Shown here in pieces: positions 48,097 through 60,335 of a DNA stretch of 64,000 bases. The position numbers and the translations under genes were made by a program. Origin of the DNA: Eucalyptus grandis (taxonomy: Eukaryota; Streptophyta; Magnoliopsida; Myrtales; Myrtaceae); assembly GCF_016545825.1 (NCBI RefSeq), contig NC_052620.1:9424001-9488000 (forward strand). The letters are read 5' to 3'. The stretch's first letter is position 1. Each line of letters opens with the position of its first letter. Under the pieces are notes generated by a model. The model searched no databases. It worked only from the letters and a program-made list of their open reading frames with translations, and had not been told where the DNA came from.

Positions 48097-51000
48097 TGCC
48101 TCTAGCGGGAAAAAAGAGAGTTAAATTTCACGATGTATTATAATAACGGCACGTGTAAGAAAAGCTGTCCATTGACATATATTTTGGTACTTAAATGTCG
48201 ATAAACTTTGATACACTTGCAGAGGAAGACCTAGCTGGAAGTCTTGGTCTTCTTGGGCTGTAGACGTAGACCTAACTGCAAGTCTTGGTCTGCTTGTGCT
48301 GTAGCAATGTCTCAGTCAATTACGAGCATCGGATGGGGGTGTGAATTACAAGCAAGTCTTGGTCTTCTTAGGCTATAGATGAAGACTTATCTGTTGCAAT
48401 ATAATACGCGGAAACAAAAGGATCTTACAATTTACGTTAACGTGAAATCACCGGAGAAATAAACGAAAAATAATAAGGATACCAGAAATTTACGTGGTTT
48501 AGACTGAGTATCGGTACCTACGTCCACAGGGAGAGCCACAGCAGCAAATAATCCACTATAATGGGAGAACCAAAGTTTACAAGCATTCATACGCTCTAGC
48601 GTTTCCCACACCTTGATTTAATCTCAAACTCAAAGTGTTTATAAATAAACAATTCACTTGAACAAATGGAATGACTAGATGGAACATTTGTTAATAGTTC
48701 AGACCAAATTGAACAAATCGAAAGCTTAGGGACAAAATTGGTCAATTTTCAAATAGTCGGGGATTACATCGGACATTTATCGATAATTCAGGGACCAAAT
48801 TGAACAAATTAAAAGTCTAGGGAGGAGATTGCACATCAAGTGGAAGTTTAAGGACTGTTTGTGACATTTTCCCTTCTTTTTTCGCTAAACGTGGATTGGG
48901 ATGACTCTTGTTCGACATTTTTTCCTCATTTTCACTACGAACAAAAAACATAACATAACTCTTCCTTTTAGCGTAGTTGGGAATTCCTATTTTTCCCGAC
49001 ACTTCTTCCCTTTCCCTTCCCCCCCCCCCCCAAAAAAAAAAAAAAATTTCACTTGTCAAATCCAATTTGTTTTGGAATTTAGTTTAGTATATATCAAAAT
49101 AGGAACTCCGGGTCAGACAACAAGTAAAAATTATATAGAGTGAAAAATCACGACAAGGAATTACAAGGCTAGAATTTTTTAATAGCAATCAATTCATCTC
49201 ATAATTTGGTGGATGCCTCTAGCGGGAAAAAAAGAGAGTTAAATTTCACGATTTATTATAATAACGACACGTGTAAGAAAAGCTGTCCATTGATATATAT
49301 TTTGGTACTTAAACGTCGATAAATTTTGATACACTTGCAGAGGAAGACCTAGCTGCATGTCTTGGTCTTCTTGGGCTGTAGACGGAGACCTAGCTGCAAC
49401 TCTTGGTCTACTTGTGCTGTAGCCATGTCACCATCAATTACGAGCATCGGATGGGGGCGTGAATTACAAGCAAGTCTTGGTCTTCTTAGGCTATAGACGA
49501 AGACTTACCTGTTGGAATATAATACGCGGAAATGACATGATCTTACAATTTACGTTAACGTGAAATCACCGGAGAAATAAACGAAAAATAATAAGGATAC
49601 CAGAAATTTACGTGGTTTAGACTGAGTATCGGTACCTACATCCACAAGGAGAGCCACAGCAACAAATAATCCACTATAATGGGAGAACCAAAGTTTACAA
49701 GCACTCATACGCTCAAGCGTTTCCCACACCTGGATTTAATCTCAAACCCAAAGTGTTTATAAATAAACAATTCACTTGAACAAAAGGAATGACTAGATGG
49801 AACATTTGTTAATAATTCAAGGACCAAATTGAACAAATCGAAAACTTAGGGAAAAAATTGGTCAATTTTCAAATAGTCGGGGATTACATCGGACATTTAT
49901 CGATAATTCAGGGACCAAATTGAACAAATTAAAAGTCTAGGAGGAGATTGCACATCAAGTGGAAGTTTAAGGACTGTTTGTGACATTTTCCCTTCTTTTT
50001 TCGCTAAACGTGGATTGGGATGACTCTTGTTCGACATTTTTTCCTCATTTTCACTACGAACAAAAAACATAACATAACTCTTCCTTTTACTTCCAACTGA
50101 GCGTAGTTGGGAATTCCTATTTTTCCCGACACTTCTTCCCTTTTCCTTCCCCCTCCCCCTCCCCCAAAAAATAAAAAATTCACTTGTCAAATCCAATTTG
50201 TTTTGGAATTTAGTTTAGTATATATCAAAATAGGAACTTCGGGTCAGACAACAAGTAAAAATTATATGAGAGTGAAAAAATCACGACAAGGAATTACAAG
50301 GCTAGAATATTTTTAATAGCAATCAATTCATCTCATAATTTGGTGGATGCCTCTAGCGGGAAAAAAGAGAGTTAAATTTCACGATTTATTATAATAACGA
50401 CACGTGTAAGAAAAGCTGTCCATTGATATATATTTTGGTACTTAAACGTCGATAAATTTTGATACACTTGCAGAGGAAGACCTAGCTGTATGTCTTGGTC
50501 TTCTTGGGCTGTAGACGGAGACCTAGCTGCAACTCTTGGTCTACTTGTGCTGTAGCCATGTCTCCATCAATTACGAGCATCAGATGGGGGCGTGAATTAC
50601 AAGCAAGTCTTGGTCTTCTGAGGCTATAGATGAAGACTTACCTGTTGGAATATAATACGCGGAAACGACATGATCTTACAATTTACGTTAACGCGAAATT
50701 ACCGGAGAAATAAACGAAAATAATAAGGACACCAGAAATTTACGTGGTTTGGTCTGAGTATCGGTACTTACGTCTACGAGGAGAGCCACAGTAACAAATA
50801 ATCCACTATAATAGTTCAGGGAACAAATTGAACAAATCGACAGCTTAGGGACAGCATTGGTCAATTTTCAAATAGTCTGGGATTAGATCGGACGTTGATC
50901 GATAATTCAGGGACCAAATTGAACAAATTAAAAGCTTAGGGACGAGATTGCAGATCAAGTGGAAGTTGAAGGACTGTTTGTGATATTTTCCCTTCATTTC

Positions 51001-53089
51001 TCGCTAAACGTGGATTGGGACGACTCTTGTTCGACATTTTTTTCACATTTTCACTATGAAGAAAAAACATAACATAACTCTTCCTTTTACTTCCAACTGC
51101 GCAAAGTTAGGAATTCCTATTTTTCCCGACACTTTTTCACTTTTCCTCCCCCCCCAACAAAAAAAAATTCACTTGTCAAATCCAATTTGTTTTGGAATTT
51201 AGTTTAGTATATATCCAAATAGGAACTCCGGGTCAGACAACAAGTAAAAATTATATGAGAGTGAAAAAATCACGACAAGGAATTACAAGGCTAGCATTTT
51301 ATTATTAGCAAACAATTCATCTCATAATTTGATGGATGCCTCTAGCGGGAAAAAAGAGAGATAAATTTCACGATGTATTATAATAACGACACGTGTAAGA
51401 AAAGCTGTCCATTGATATATATTTTGGTACTTAAACGTCGATAAACTTTGATACACTTGCAGAGGAAGACCTAGCTGCAAGTCTTGGTCTGCTTGTGCTG
51501 TAGCCATGTCTCCATCAATTACGAGCATCGGATGGGGGCGTGAATTACAAGCAAGTCTTGGTCTTCTTAGGCTATAGATGAAGACTTACCTGTTGGAATA
51601 TAATACGAGGAAATGACATGATCTTACAATTTACGTTAACGCGAAATCACCGGAGAAATAAACGAAAAATAATAAGGATACCAGAAATTTACGTGGTTTG
51701 GTCTGAGTATCGGTACCTACGTCTACAAGGAGGGCCACAGCAGCAAATAATCCACTATAATGGGAGAATCAAAGTTTACAATCGCTCACACGCTCAAGTG
51801 TTTCCGACACCAAGATTTAACCCCAAATCCAAAGTGTTCATAAATGAACAATTCACTTGAACAAATGGAAGGACTAGATGGAACATTTGTTAATAGTTCA
51901 GGGACCAAATTGAACAAATCGACAGCTTAGGGACAACATTGGTCAATTTTCAAATAGTTTGGGATTAGATCGGACATTGATCGATAATTCAGGGACCAAA
52001 TTGAACAAATTAAAAGTCTAGGGACGAGATTGCACATCAAGTTGAAGTTGAAGGACTGTTTGTGACATTTTCCCTTCTTTTCTCGCTAAACGTGGTTTGG
52101 GACGACTCTTGTTCGACATTTTGTCTTCATTTTCACTATGAAGAAAAAACATAACGTAACTTTTCCTTTTACTTCCAATGAGCAAAGTTGGGAATTCCTA
52201 TTTTTCCGACACTTTTTCCCCATTCTTTCCCCCCTCGCCAAAAAAATTCACTTGTCAAATCCAATTTGTTTTGGAATTTAGTTTAGTATATATCCAATAG
52301 GAACTCCGGGTCAAGCAAGAAGTAAAAATTATATGAGAGTGAAAAAATCACGACAAGGAATTACAAGGCTAGCATTTTATTATTACCAAACAATTCATCT
52401 CATAATTTGGTGGATGCTTCTAGCGGGAAAAAAGAGAGTTAAATTTCACGATGTATTATAATAACGACACGTGTAAGAAAAGCTATCCATTGGCAAATAT
52501 TTGGCAAACGTCGCTAAACTTTGATACACTTACAGAGGAAGACCTAGTTGGAAGTCTTGGTCTTCTTGGGCTGTAGATGGAGACCTAGCTGCAAGTCTTG
52601 GTTTTCTTGGGCTGTAGATGGAGACCTAGCTGCAAGTCTTGGTCTGCTTATGCTGTAGCCATGTCTCCGTCAAGTAAGAGCATCGGATGGGGGCATGAAT
52701 TACAAGCAAGTCTTGGTCTTCTTAGGCTAAAGATGAAGACTTACCTGTTGGAATATAATACGCGGAAACGACAGGATTTTACAATTTACGTTAACACGAA
52801 ATCACAGGAGAAATAAACAAAAAATAATAAGGTTACCAAAAATTTACGTGGTTTGGTCTGAGTAACGGTGCCCACATCCATGAGGAGAGCCATAGGAGCA
52901 AATAATCCACTATAATGGGAGAATCAAAGTTTACAATCACTCACACGCTCAAGCGTTTCCCACACCTATATTTAACCTCAAACCCAAAGTGTTTATCAAT
53001 AAACAATTCACTTGAACAAATGGAAGGACTAGATGGAACATTTGTTAATAGTTCAAGGACCAAATTGAACAAATTAACAGGTTAGGGAC
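48096..53089 (+). repeat. Tandem array of about 1.1-kb units, left part
   Basis: Units start at the marker atgc(c/t)tctagcggg at 48096, 49213, 50347, 51336 and 52414, giving periods of 1117, 1134, 989 and 1078. Each unit has three parts. The first is a segment homologous to the receptor-kinase upstream DNA. The second starts 'ttggaatataatacgcgga' and ends near 'ttacgtggttt.gtctgagt', resembling a copia LTR. The third is a segment with repeated 'gggaccaaattgaacaaat'. The fifth unit is split by the Sirevirus-like element. No coding region is credible. Confidence 0.92.
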
Positions 53090-54010
53090 TGAGATAGCTA
53101 GTATAAGCACCTAGAAGGGGGTGAATAGGTGTAAAAAATATTTTCTCGAGATAAGAGGGCAATACTAAGCAGACAATAGAAAGGAAGTTCTCTTTTCGTT
53201 AACAAAGCGAATTATGATCAAAGTAAAGAAGAGAGTAGGGAAGAGAAAATGAACACATAAATTATAGTGGTTCGGCTTATTCCAAGCCTACGTCCACTCT
53301 TCCACACTGACAGACCACCGGCTGGATTTCACTATGAACAAAAGATATGTTACAGCAAGGCTCTCCCTTGATTCCACAGTGTAGATACTCTATCACACTT
53401 CCTCAAGGTTTCTCAAGAATATGGACTCTCTTTTGTGTACAAGATTTCGCTCAGAAAATGAATTGACTAAGAACAAAGAGCTTTAGACTTTGGAATTCTT
53501 CTATCGCGCACACACTCAAACAATTGGAACGTCTTCCTTATATACTCCTTTATGCCATCATACCCGTTGGCACTTACCAAAGAAATTCTTACAATCTTCC
53601 CGTTGGACAGAATCAATTAGGAAGATCATTCGAGCTATTTAAGGAACATGTCGATAGCCCATCAGTCCTGCTCGCCCATACAATCAGGATCTCAGTTTCC
53701 ATAAGTAGAACCTTCCAAGTATACTTCGCCAATCATTGGATCCTCAATCTTTGAATCAATAAAGGATTCCGTTATGTCATATCCAGCCAAGAGATCTTCT
53801 CCAGTCGATAAGGTCAAATCCTTAACGAAACATCCAGTCCTGGATAACCCTTCTTCGACGGATTAGAAACTGTCAATGAGAATAGACTTTGAGTCTTAAG
53901 TCCGCAGTCCGAGGTCTTCGAGACTTTAAATAGTAGAGTCTGCAAATCTTCAGACTAGACGATGAAAACGTTTTGTCGGCTTCAAAATACTCCCGAAGAT
54001 TTCTCCAACA
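53090..54010 (-). repeat. 3' LTR of Sirevirus-like element (921 bp)
   Basis: Closely similar to the LTR at 61765-62688 over its full length. Begins TGAGATAGCTAG and ends TTCTCCAACA on the plus strand. Confidence 0.95.
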
Positions 54011-54024
54011 ATCTACCCCTTTTT
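54011..54024 (-). promoter_or_regulatory. Polypurine tract of Sirevirus-like element
   Basis: On the minus strand AAAAAGGGGTAGAT immediately precedes the LTR start TGTTGGAGAAA. A related purine run occurs near 54337-54350. Confidence 0.8.
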
Positions 54025-54375
54025 GATGGTGACAAAACTTTCCTACAGATTTGGATAACTTTGACCTACAAAACATTACTCAAGCAAAATATGGATATCT
54101 CATAAAGATAAATGGCTTATTGATAACACTAGAATCTGCAACCACATAAAATAGGTTAGTCTTGCATATGAGTAAAGCCATTCATAAGATATCAATAGTA
54201 CTTAACATAAGCAGTCGATCCAAAATCCAACATCTAGTCCATAGCCAAACACAAAAGTCAAGTCAAACATCAAAACAAATCAAAAGTTCAAGTTCTAATT
54301 CAAAAAAGTGCAAGGTTCAAAGTTCAAATCACATCTCTCCCCCTTTTTGTCATCATAAAAAAGGTTGAGATGGAA

Positions 54376-56446
54376 TCAAGAATGCTTGGGAATGCGAACA
54401 AGCTGGAAATCTCCCATTTCCAGCTTTGTCAACTCTTCCTTCAGTTGAGCCACCTCTTCATCCTTAGCATTTGCTTGAATCTGAAGAGCAAGGGCTTGGA
54501 TCTGATCATTCGAAGAAACTGAAGAAGCTTGACTTGCATTCTGCAAATTCTGTACTTTGGATCCCAGAGCATATATAGGACCCCGCATTTCTAAGAGAAC
54601 ATCAAGAATTCTGCGAAAATCTGCTGAATTATCAGTCTGCGTACTGGCTTTTGCACGATCAGATGGAGTAAAGGCAGACGATGGCAAATCAGCATAGTCA
54701 CGCAGATTGGGCAATGAAACATCATGTCCCTCCTCAGGAAATTGAGAGGCATAGATGTCCTCTGGATCTGCTGGAGAGCGGCTGACTCCTTCACTGGTAG
54801 CAGGATATGAGGACATTCCTCTTTTCTCACGATCTCCCCCTGTTTCCATGCCTTCAGGTGGAGAAGAGTGTTCCTCATGCTCTCCTTCCTCTTGATCTCC
54901 TCTTTCCTCTTCTTCTTCTTCTTCTTCAATTCTTTCCTCCTCTACATCTCTTTCCTCAGCTTCTCTCTCCTCTGTTTCTTTCTCTTTTGCTTCCAAATCT
55001 TTTCTTTCTCCAATCCTCTATTCTGTGTCTTTCTCTTGTCGTTCCGTTGATTCTGGAACAAAACAACTCAAGTTCTTCAATGCCATTGCAGTAATGGTGA
55101 TGTCTTCCTCATCTTCTTCATCCTCAACAATGAGAGCTCTTCTTTTCTTGGATGGAGCAACCATGGGCTCCTTCCCTTTTCTTTTTGCTGCCGAAGAGAT
55201 TTGATGAGTTTTGATAGGGGTTTTCTCCTTGAATTTCTCCAACGCCTTGTTGAGTTCCTTCAGACGCATTTTAGACACCATTTTTAGTTCCACTACCATT
55301 TGATCACAAGTTCGAACACAGAGAATCTGGGGAGGCTGAACATTCAAATGTTTGAATAACTTTGTCACAAGAGCTGGATAAGGAAGTTGACATTTGTCAT
55401 TCACCATTGCTCTATACATGCAGAATATAATAGTGTGAGGAAGAGAGAACTTTTTCCCAACATTGATGGCATACATCAGCTTTGCCTCTGAGTTTGAAAC
55501 ATCAGTCTTTGAAGTAGATTTTGAGCGCACTCATCCTCGAGTAGGAAATCTTTCCCTCTGTCCTTCTATCATTAACGAGTTCCAACGTAGCACGAGCAAT
55601 AGAGACATTGATAAGTTGATATCTCCCTCTCTCAACCCCAATCACATCAGCCAATATATCTATATCCACCACATAGTCCTGATCTCGGACACTAAAAGAG
55701 AATATATTCGCATTTAAGAAACCGAGATTCAAATATAAGTATGCAGTGAGTTCAGCATAGGCTTCTGTAGATTCAAAACAGAACTGTTCAAGTTGAAGAA
55801 GACTGAATTTTTCCCTCAAGTTAACATTCACTACATCAAGGAAATCAAAATCCACACTTCTAGGGTTTATGACCCCACGCTTCAACAACTTAGAGTATAG
55901 ATGCTTGTGTTCCTCCGATCGAAACAAGTCTGTCCTTTTGCCCCGAATTTTTGCCGCAACACCCATTCTCGGTTGAAACTGACTGTCCAACTTGTCATCA
56001 TCATTCCCATCTGGCTGATTCAGCCCTCCAACACGTGGATCAATTGGAATATTTGCCATTGCCTCTTCTGCCGACCCAGCAGGGCCAATTCCCAACCGTT
56101 CCATTGTGCGTGAAAAGAATGTTTCATTTTTGTACCCTTTGTCTTTCAGAAATTCGTCAATGTAGTTCAAAGGAGTTCCACCCCTTTTCAAAGAACGATA
56201 AAGCTTGTAGGTAAAAGAGGGCTTAAGAGTTCTTACGGGTTCTGCATCTTCAATTATTTCTTCCTTTTCTCGACGAGCAACATCCTGTGGTCTAGATGGA
56301 GAAGATGGACACTGTTGAGAATGTTGTGGGCTCTGCTGCTGACTAGGAAACTCTTCTTCCTCGGTGAGATCAAAGTGCGTAGGCCCCTCACGTATTTGCT
56401 GCGGTCCCCTATTCGCAATCCTTGAAGACTTCCTTTGAGACGACAT
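54376..56446 (-). pseudogene. Extra ORF of the Sirevirus-like element (env-position, function unknown)
   Basis: The ORF lies between RNase H and the 3' LTR, in the position of the so-called env-like gene of some Sireviruses. About 690 codons in all. It has a basic start (MSSQRKSSRIANR), a Gln/Pro-rich stretch and a globular middle with NPRSVDFDFLDVV-type sequence, resembling the 'putative plant transposon protein' domain as I recall that family. A Lys/Arg patch (KRKGKEP), a long Glu-rich segment and a C-terminal heptad-like region (SKVQNLQN...VAQLKEELTKLE) follow. I see no clear membrane segment, so an envelope role is not supported by the sequence. It is broken by a frameshift near 55502-55530 and a TAG at 55018-55020. 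Confidence 0.75.
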
Positions 56447-56931
56447 CTTTCACAGTCTTTGAAAGATTCCAAACTTGACTTTCCCAAGAAAGATAACAAC
56501 TTTTCGAAGATTAAATAAGAGAAGAAGACAGAAGTGGAAGATCGATGCTTTTTAGGGTTTTTTTTTTTTTTTTTTAAGTTAAACGAAGAGGAACCGACAG
56601 TAAATAGGTCGGGTCGAAGAGAGGTATACAAAATGTCGTAATGGAAAGTAAAAAGATGCCCTTTAAAAATAACTGCCTTTTTCAAAAAATTAGATAACTG
56701 CCATTTAAAAATTAACTCCATTTTCGAAAAGAAAGATTGCACTAATCACGGAAATTGAAAGTAGCAAAATCAATTATGGACAGATGATCGTACATTTTCA
56801 AGATTTAATCTGAGAGAGAATAAAATAACTTACAATGAAAGATCTTGATTGTCCGAGTCTGAGAGTCTCTAGACTTTTACTTCTTCAAACCTCAAGATGT
56901 TGAGTTTGGAACGAATGATTTGAAATTGATT

Positions 56932-59900
56932 TTACTCCAAAGGCTTTGTAAATATATCCGCCAGTTGGTTCTTTGAGTCAACAAACTGAATCGAAACTTC
57001 TCCATTCTGAACATGATCTCTAATGAAGTGATGTCGAATCTCTATATGCTTTGCTCTTGAGTGAAGAATTGGATTCTTGGTGAGATTAATTGCGCTGGTG
57101 TTGTCACAGTTAATCTCCGTGCATGAATATTCAATTCCAAAGTCTCTTAGCTGTTGTTTTATCCACATAATTTGTGAACAACAACTTCCAAGAGCTACAT
57201 ACTCCGCTTCTGTTGTAGAAAGAGTCACTGTATTTTGCTTCCTTGAAAACCAAGACATTGTCCTACTTCCAAGTAGTTGACAGGTACCCGAGGTGCTCTT
57301 TCTATCAACTCTGCATCTGGCTAGATCTGCATCTGAGTATCCAAGAAGAGTAAAGTCTCCATTTTTAGGAAACCAAAGACCAAGGCTTGAAGTTGATGCA
57401 ATGTATTTGATAATACGCTTTGCAGCACTTAAATGAGATTCTTTAGATCTCGCTTGAAATCTAGCACAAATGCAAACACTAAACAAAATGTCAGGTATTG
57501 TCCAAAAAAAAAAAAACAAAATGTCAGGTCTAGAAGCAGTAAGATAAAGAAGTGAACCAATGATACTCCTATATAACTTCTGGTCAACTTTCTTTCCTCC
57601 TTCATCTTTGTCTATCTTCAAAGAACTTGACATTGGTATATCAATCTTTTTACAATTTTCCAGTCCAAACTTTTTGACAAGATCATTAGCATATTTTTCT
57701 TGATGAATAAAGGTTCATTCCTTCAATTGTTTCACTTGAAGTCCAAGAAAGAAGGTTAGTTCACCCATCATGCTCATTTCAAATTCATCCTGCATAGACT
57801 TAGAGAATTTCTTGAACAGACTTTGATTAGAGGATCCAAAAATAATATCATCAACATATATTTGAACAAGCAAAAAACTTTTGCTTTCTCTTTTGATAAA
57901 CAGAGTAGTGTCTACTTTACCTTTGACAAAGCCGTTTTGAATTAAAAATTTACTCAGCGTGTCGTACCAAGCTTGAGGTGCTTGCTTTAAACCATATAAA
58001 GCGTTTTTCAGTCTAAATACTGAGTCTGGTTTCCTTGGATCTTCAAACCCAGGTGGTTGTTCCACATAGACTTCCTCATGGATAAATCCATTCAGGAAAG
58101 CACTTTTGGCGTCTATTTGGAATAACGTGAAATTCTTATAACAAGCAAAAGCAAATAATAATATAATTGTTTTTAACCTCGCTACTAGTGCGTAAGTCTC
58201 ATCATAATCTATCCCTTCTTCTTGCGTATATCCCTTGGCCACGAGTCTTGCTTTGTTTCTTACAACCTTTCCTTTCTCGTCCATCTTGTTCCTAAAAACC
58301 CATTTAGCTCCAATAATAGATTTACCTTTCAGTTTAGGAGTCAATTCCCAGATATCATTAATACTGAATTGCCTGAGTTCTTCTTGCATAACTTCAATCT
58401 AGCTTTCATCAAATAAAACTTCTTCTATACTTTTGGGTTCTATTTAAGAAATAAGAGCCACAGCACTAGACTCTTCACGCCTTTTGGATCTTGTGCGAAT
58501 TCCTTCATTAATGTCACCTATAATGAGATCTTTGGGATGACTGGACTTATGCTTCCAGTTACTGGTTGATTTGTCAGGTTGATGATCACTTTCTTCATTT
58601 GAATCTTCAACAATCATTTGATGCTAGTCTTTCGAAGTCTGAGCTACTTCTTGAGATTTAGACTTTGTAGAGTCTGGAGCAGGTTCAGATTCTTCAAGAT
58701 GAGTCTGAATAGATTCATTTTGCATAGAATCTTGGAATTTGACATTCATTGATTCCTCCACAGATTGAGTCTTCTTGTTGTAGACTCTGTAGGCTTTGCT
58801 TGAGGTAGAATATCCAAGGAAGATGCCTTCGTCTGATTTTTCTTCAAACTTGCCAACTCGATCATTTGCATTTTTCAATATAAAAGCATTTACATCCAAA
58901 CACATGAAAATATGAAACAATAGGCTTCTTTTCTTTGAATAACTCATAGGGGGTTTTTTCAGAATATGTCTTAGAAAAACTCTATTAATAATATAACATG
59001 CTATAGAAACTGCTTCAGCCCAAAAACGTGAAGAGATGTTACTTTCAATTAAAAGAGTTCTAGCCATTTCTTGAAGCGACCTATTCTTTCTTTTCACAAC
59101 TCCATTTTGCTTTGGAGTATATGGAGAGGAGAACACATGCTGAAAACCAGATTCATCACAGAATTTTTTAAAATCTTGATTTTCAAACTCACCTCCATGG
59201 TCTGTTCTTATACTTGAAATAACATACCCTTTTTCATTTTGAATCTTTTTAGCAAACTTTTCAAAGTAATCAGACTTACTTATCAGGAAATATACCCAAG
59301 TAAATCGTGAGTAATCATCCATAATTACTAGGCAATATTTCTTACCTGCAATGCTCTAAGTTCTGGTTGGTCCAAAGAGATCCATATGCAGAAGCTGCAG
59401 TACACGATTAGTGGAAACTTGATTTATTGGTTTAAAGGAATTTCTTACTTGCTTTCCCAATACACATGGTGTACATAGATCAGACTTTTGATATGACAGA
59501 TTGGGTAGACCACGAACTAGCTTCTTTGCTGAAATTTTGGCTATTTGCTTCATATTGATGTGTCCAAGTTTTCTGTGCCATAAGTTAGCTTCATCTTGAA
59601 TTGAGATTAGACATTGCGATTCATCTGGTTTCACGTCCAAGAGGAAGATATTTCCATGTCTTCGACCCATGAATGACTGAGTAGAATCTTTACTGGTTCC
59701 TGAACATATTCCTTCTTGAAAGTTGATTTTGAAATCGGTATCGCACAGTTGACTGATACTGAGCAAATTGTAGTTGAGTCCTTCCACTAAGGATACATTG
59801 CTGATTGTGAAGTTTCCAATCTTTACAGTTCTGAATCCCACAATTCTTCCTTTGCTGTTTCCTCCAAATGAGACTTTTTCACCATTTACTTGAATGAGCT

Positions 59901-60277
59901 TTATGAAGCAATTTGAATCTCTTGTCATATGTCTTGAGCATCCACTATCCAGATATCATTTTACCTTCTTCTTGATAGTGACCTGCATTTAGAAAAGAGA
60001 CTCAAACTTTCTTTGGTACCCATATTTTCTTGGGTCCATTGGTGTTAGTATGATATGCGGTTTTTGCCCATACTTTCTTAACAGGTTTCCAAGCCATAGG
60101 ACATTCTTTCTCAAAATGATCTGAACTATTGCACTTTGAACATCTGAGAGTATTGCGACCTACTGGTTTTACAAAGACCTTTTTAAAATGATTTTTGTAA
60201 GCATCTTTTGTGGGTCTTTGCTTAATTCTTTCCTTCACTTTAGGAAAATCAATTAAAGGAATGGTTTCCACAGTCAT
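56932..60277 (-). pseudogene. Sirevirus-like pol (zinc finger, protease, integrase, RT, RNase H)
   Basis: Right to left: a CX2CX4HX4C zinc finger (CSKCNSSDHFEKEC, near 60120-60165); the protease motif YLDSGCSRHM with a stop just before it (59956-59958); integrase zinc residues WHRKLGHIN and CTPCVLGKQ; integrase core HMDLFGP, TDHGGEF and NGVVKRKNR, where the catalytic Glu is Lys (59092-59094); RT with YVDDIIFGS; and RNase H with STTEAEY and ending ADIFTKPLE. From the integrase on, the reading frame is continuous except for stops at 59356-59358, 58624-58626 and 57715-57717, plus others between 58389 and 58624. A 33-bp in-frame insertion lies at 57497-57529. It is inactive. Confidence 0.9.
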
Positions 60278-60335
60278 TCACAAACCAGATTTATTGAAAT
60301 AAGGTTTTTGTGCTTGAAAGAATTTTTCTCAGATC

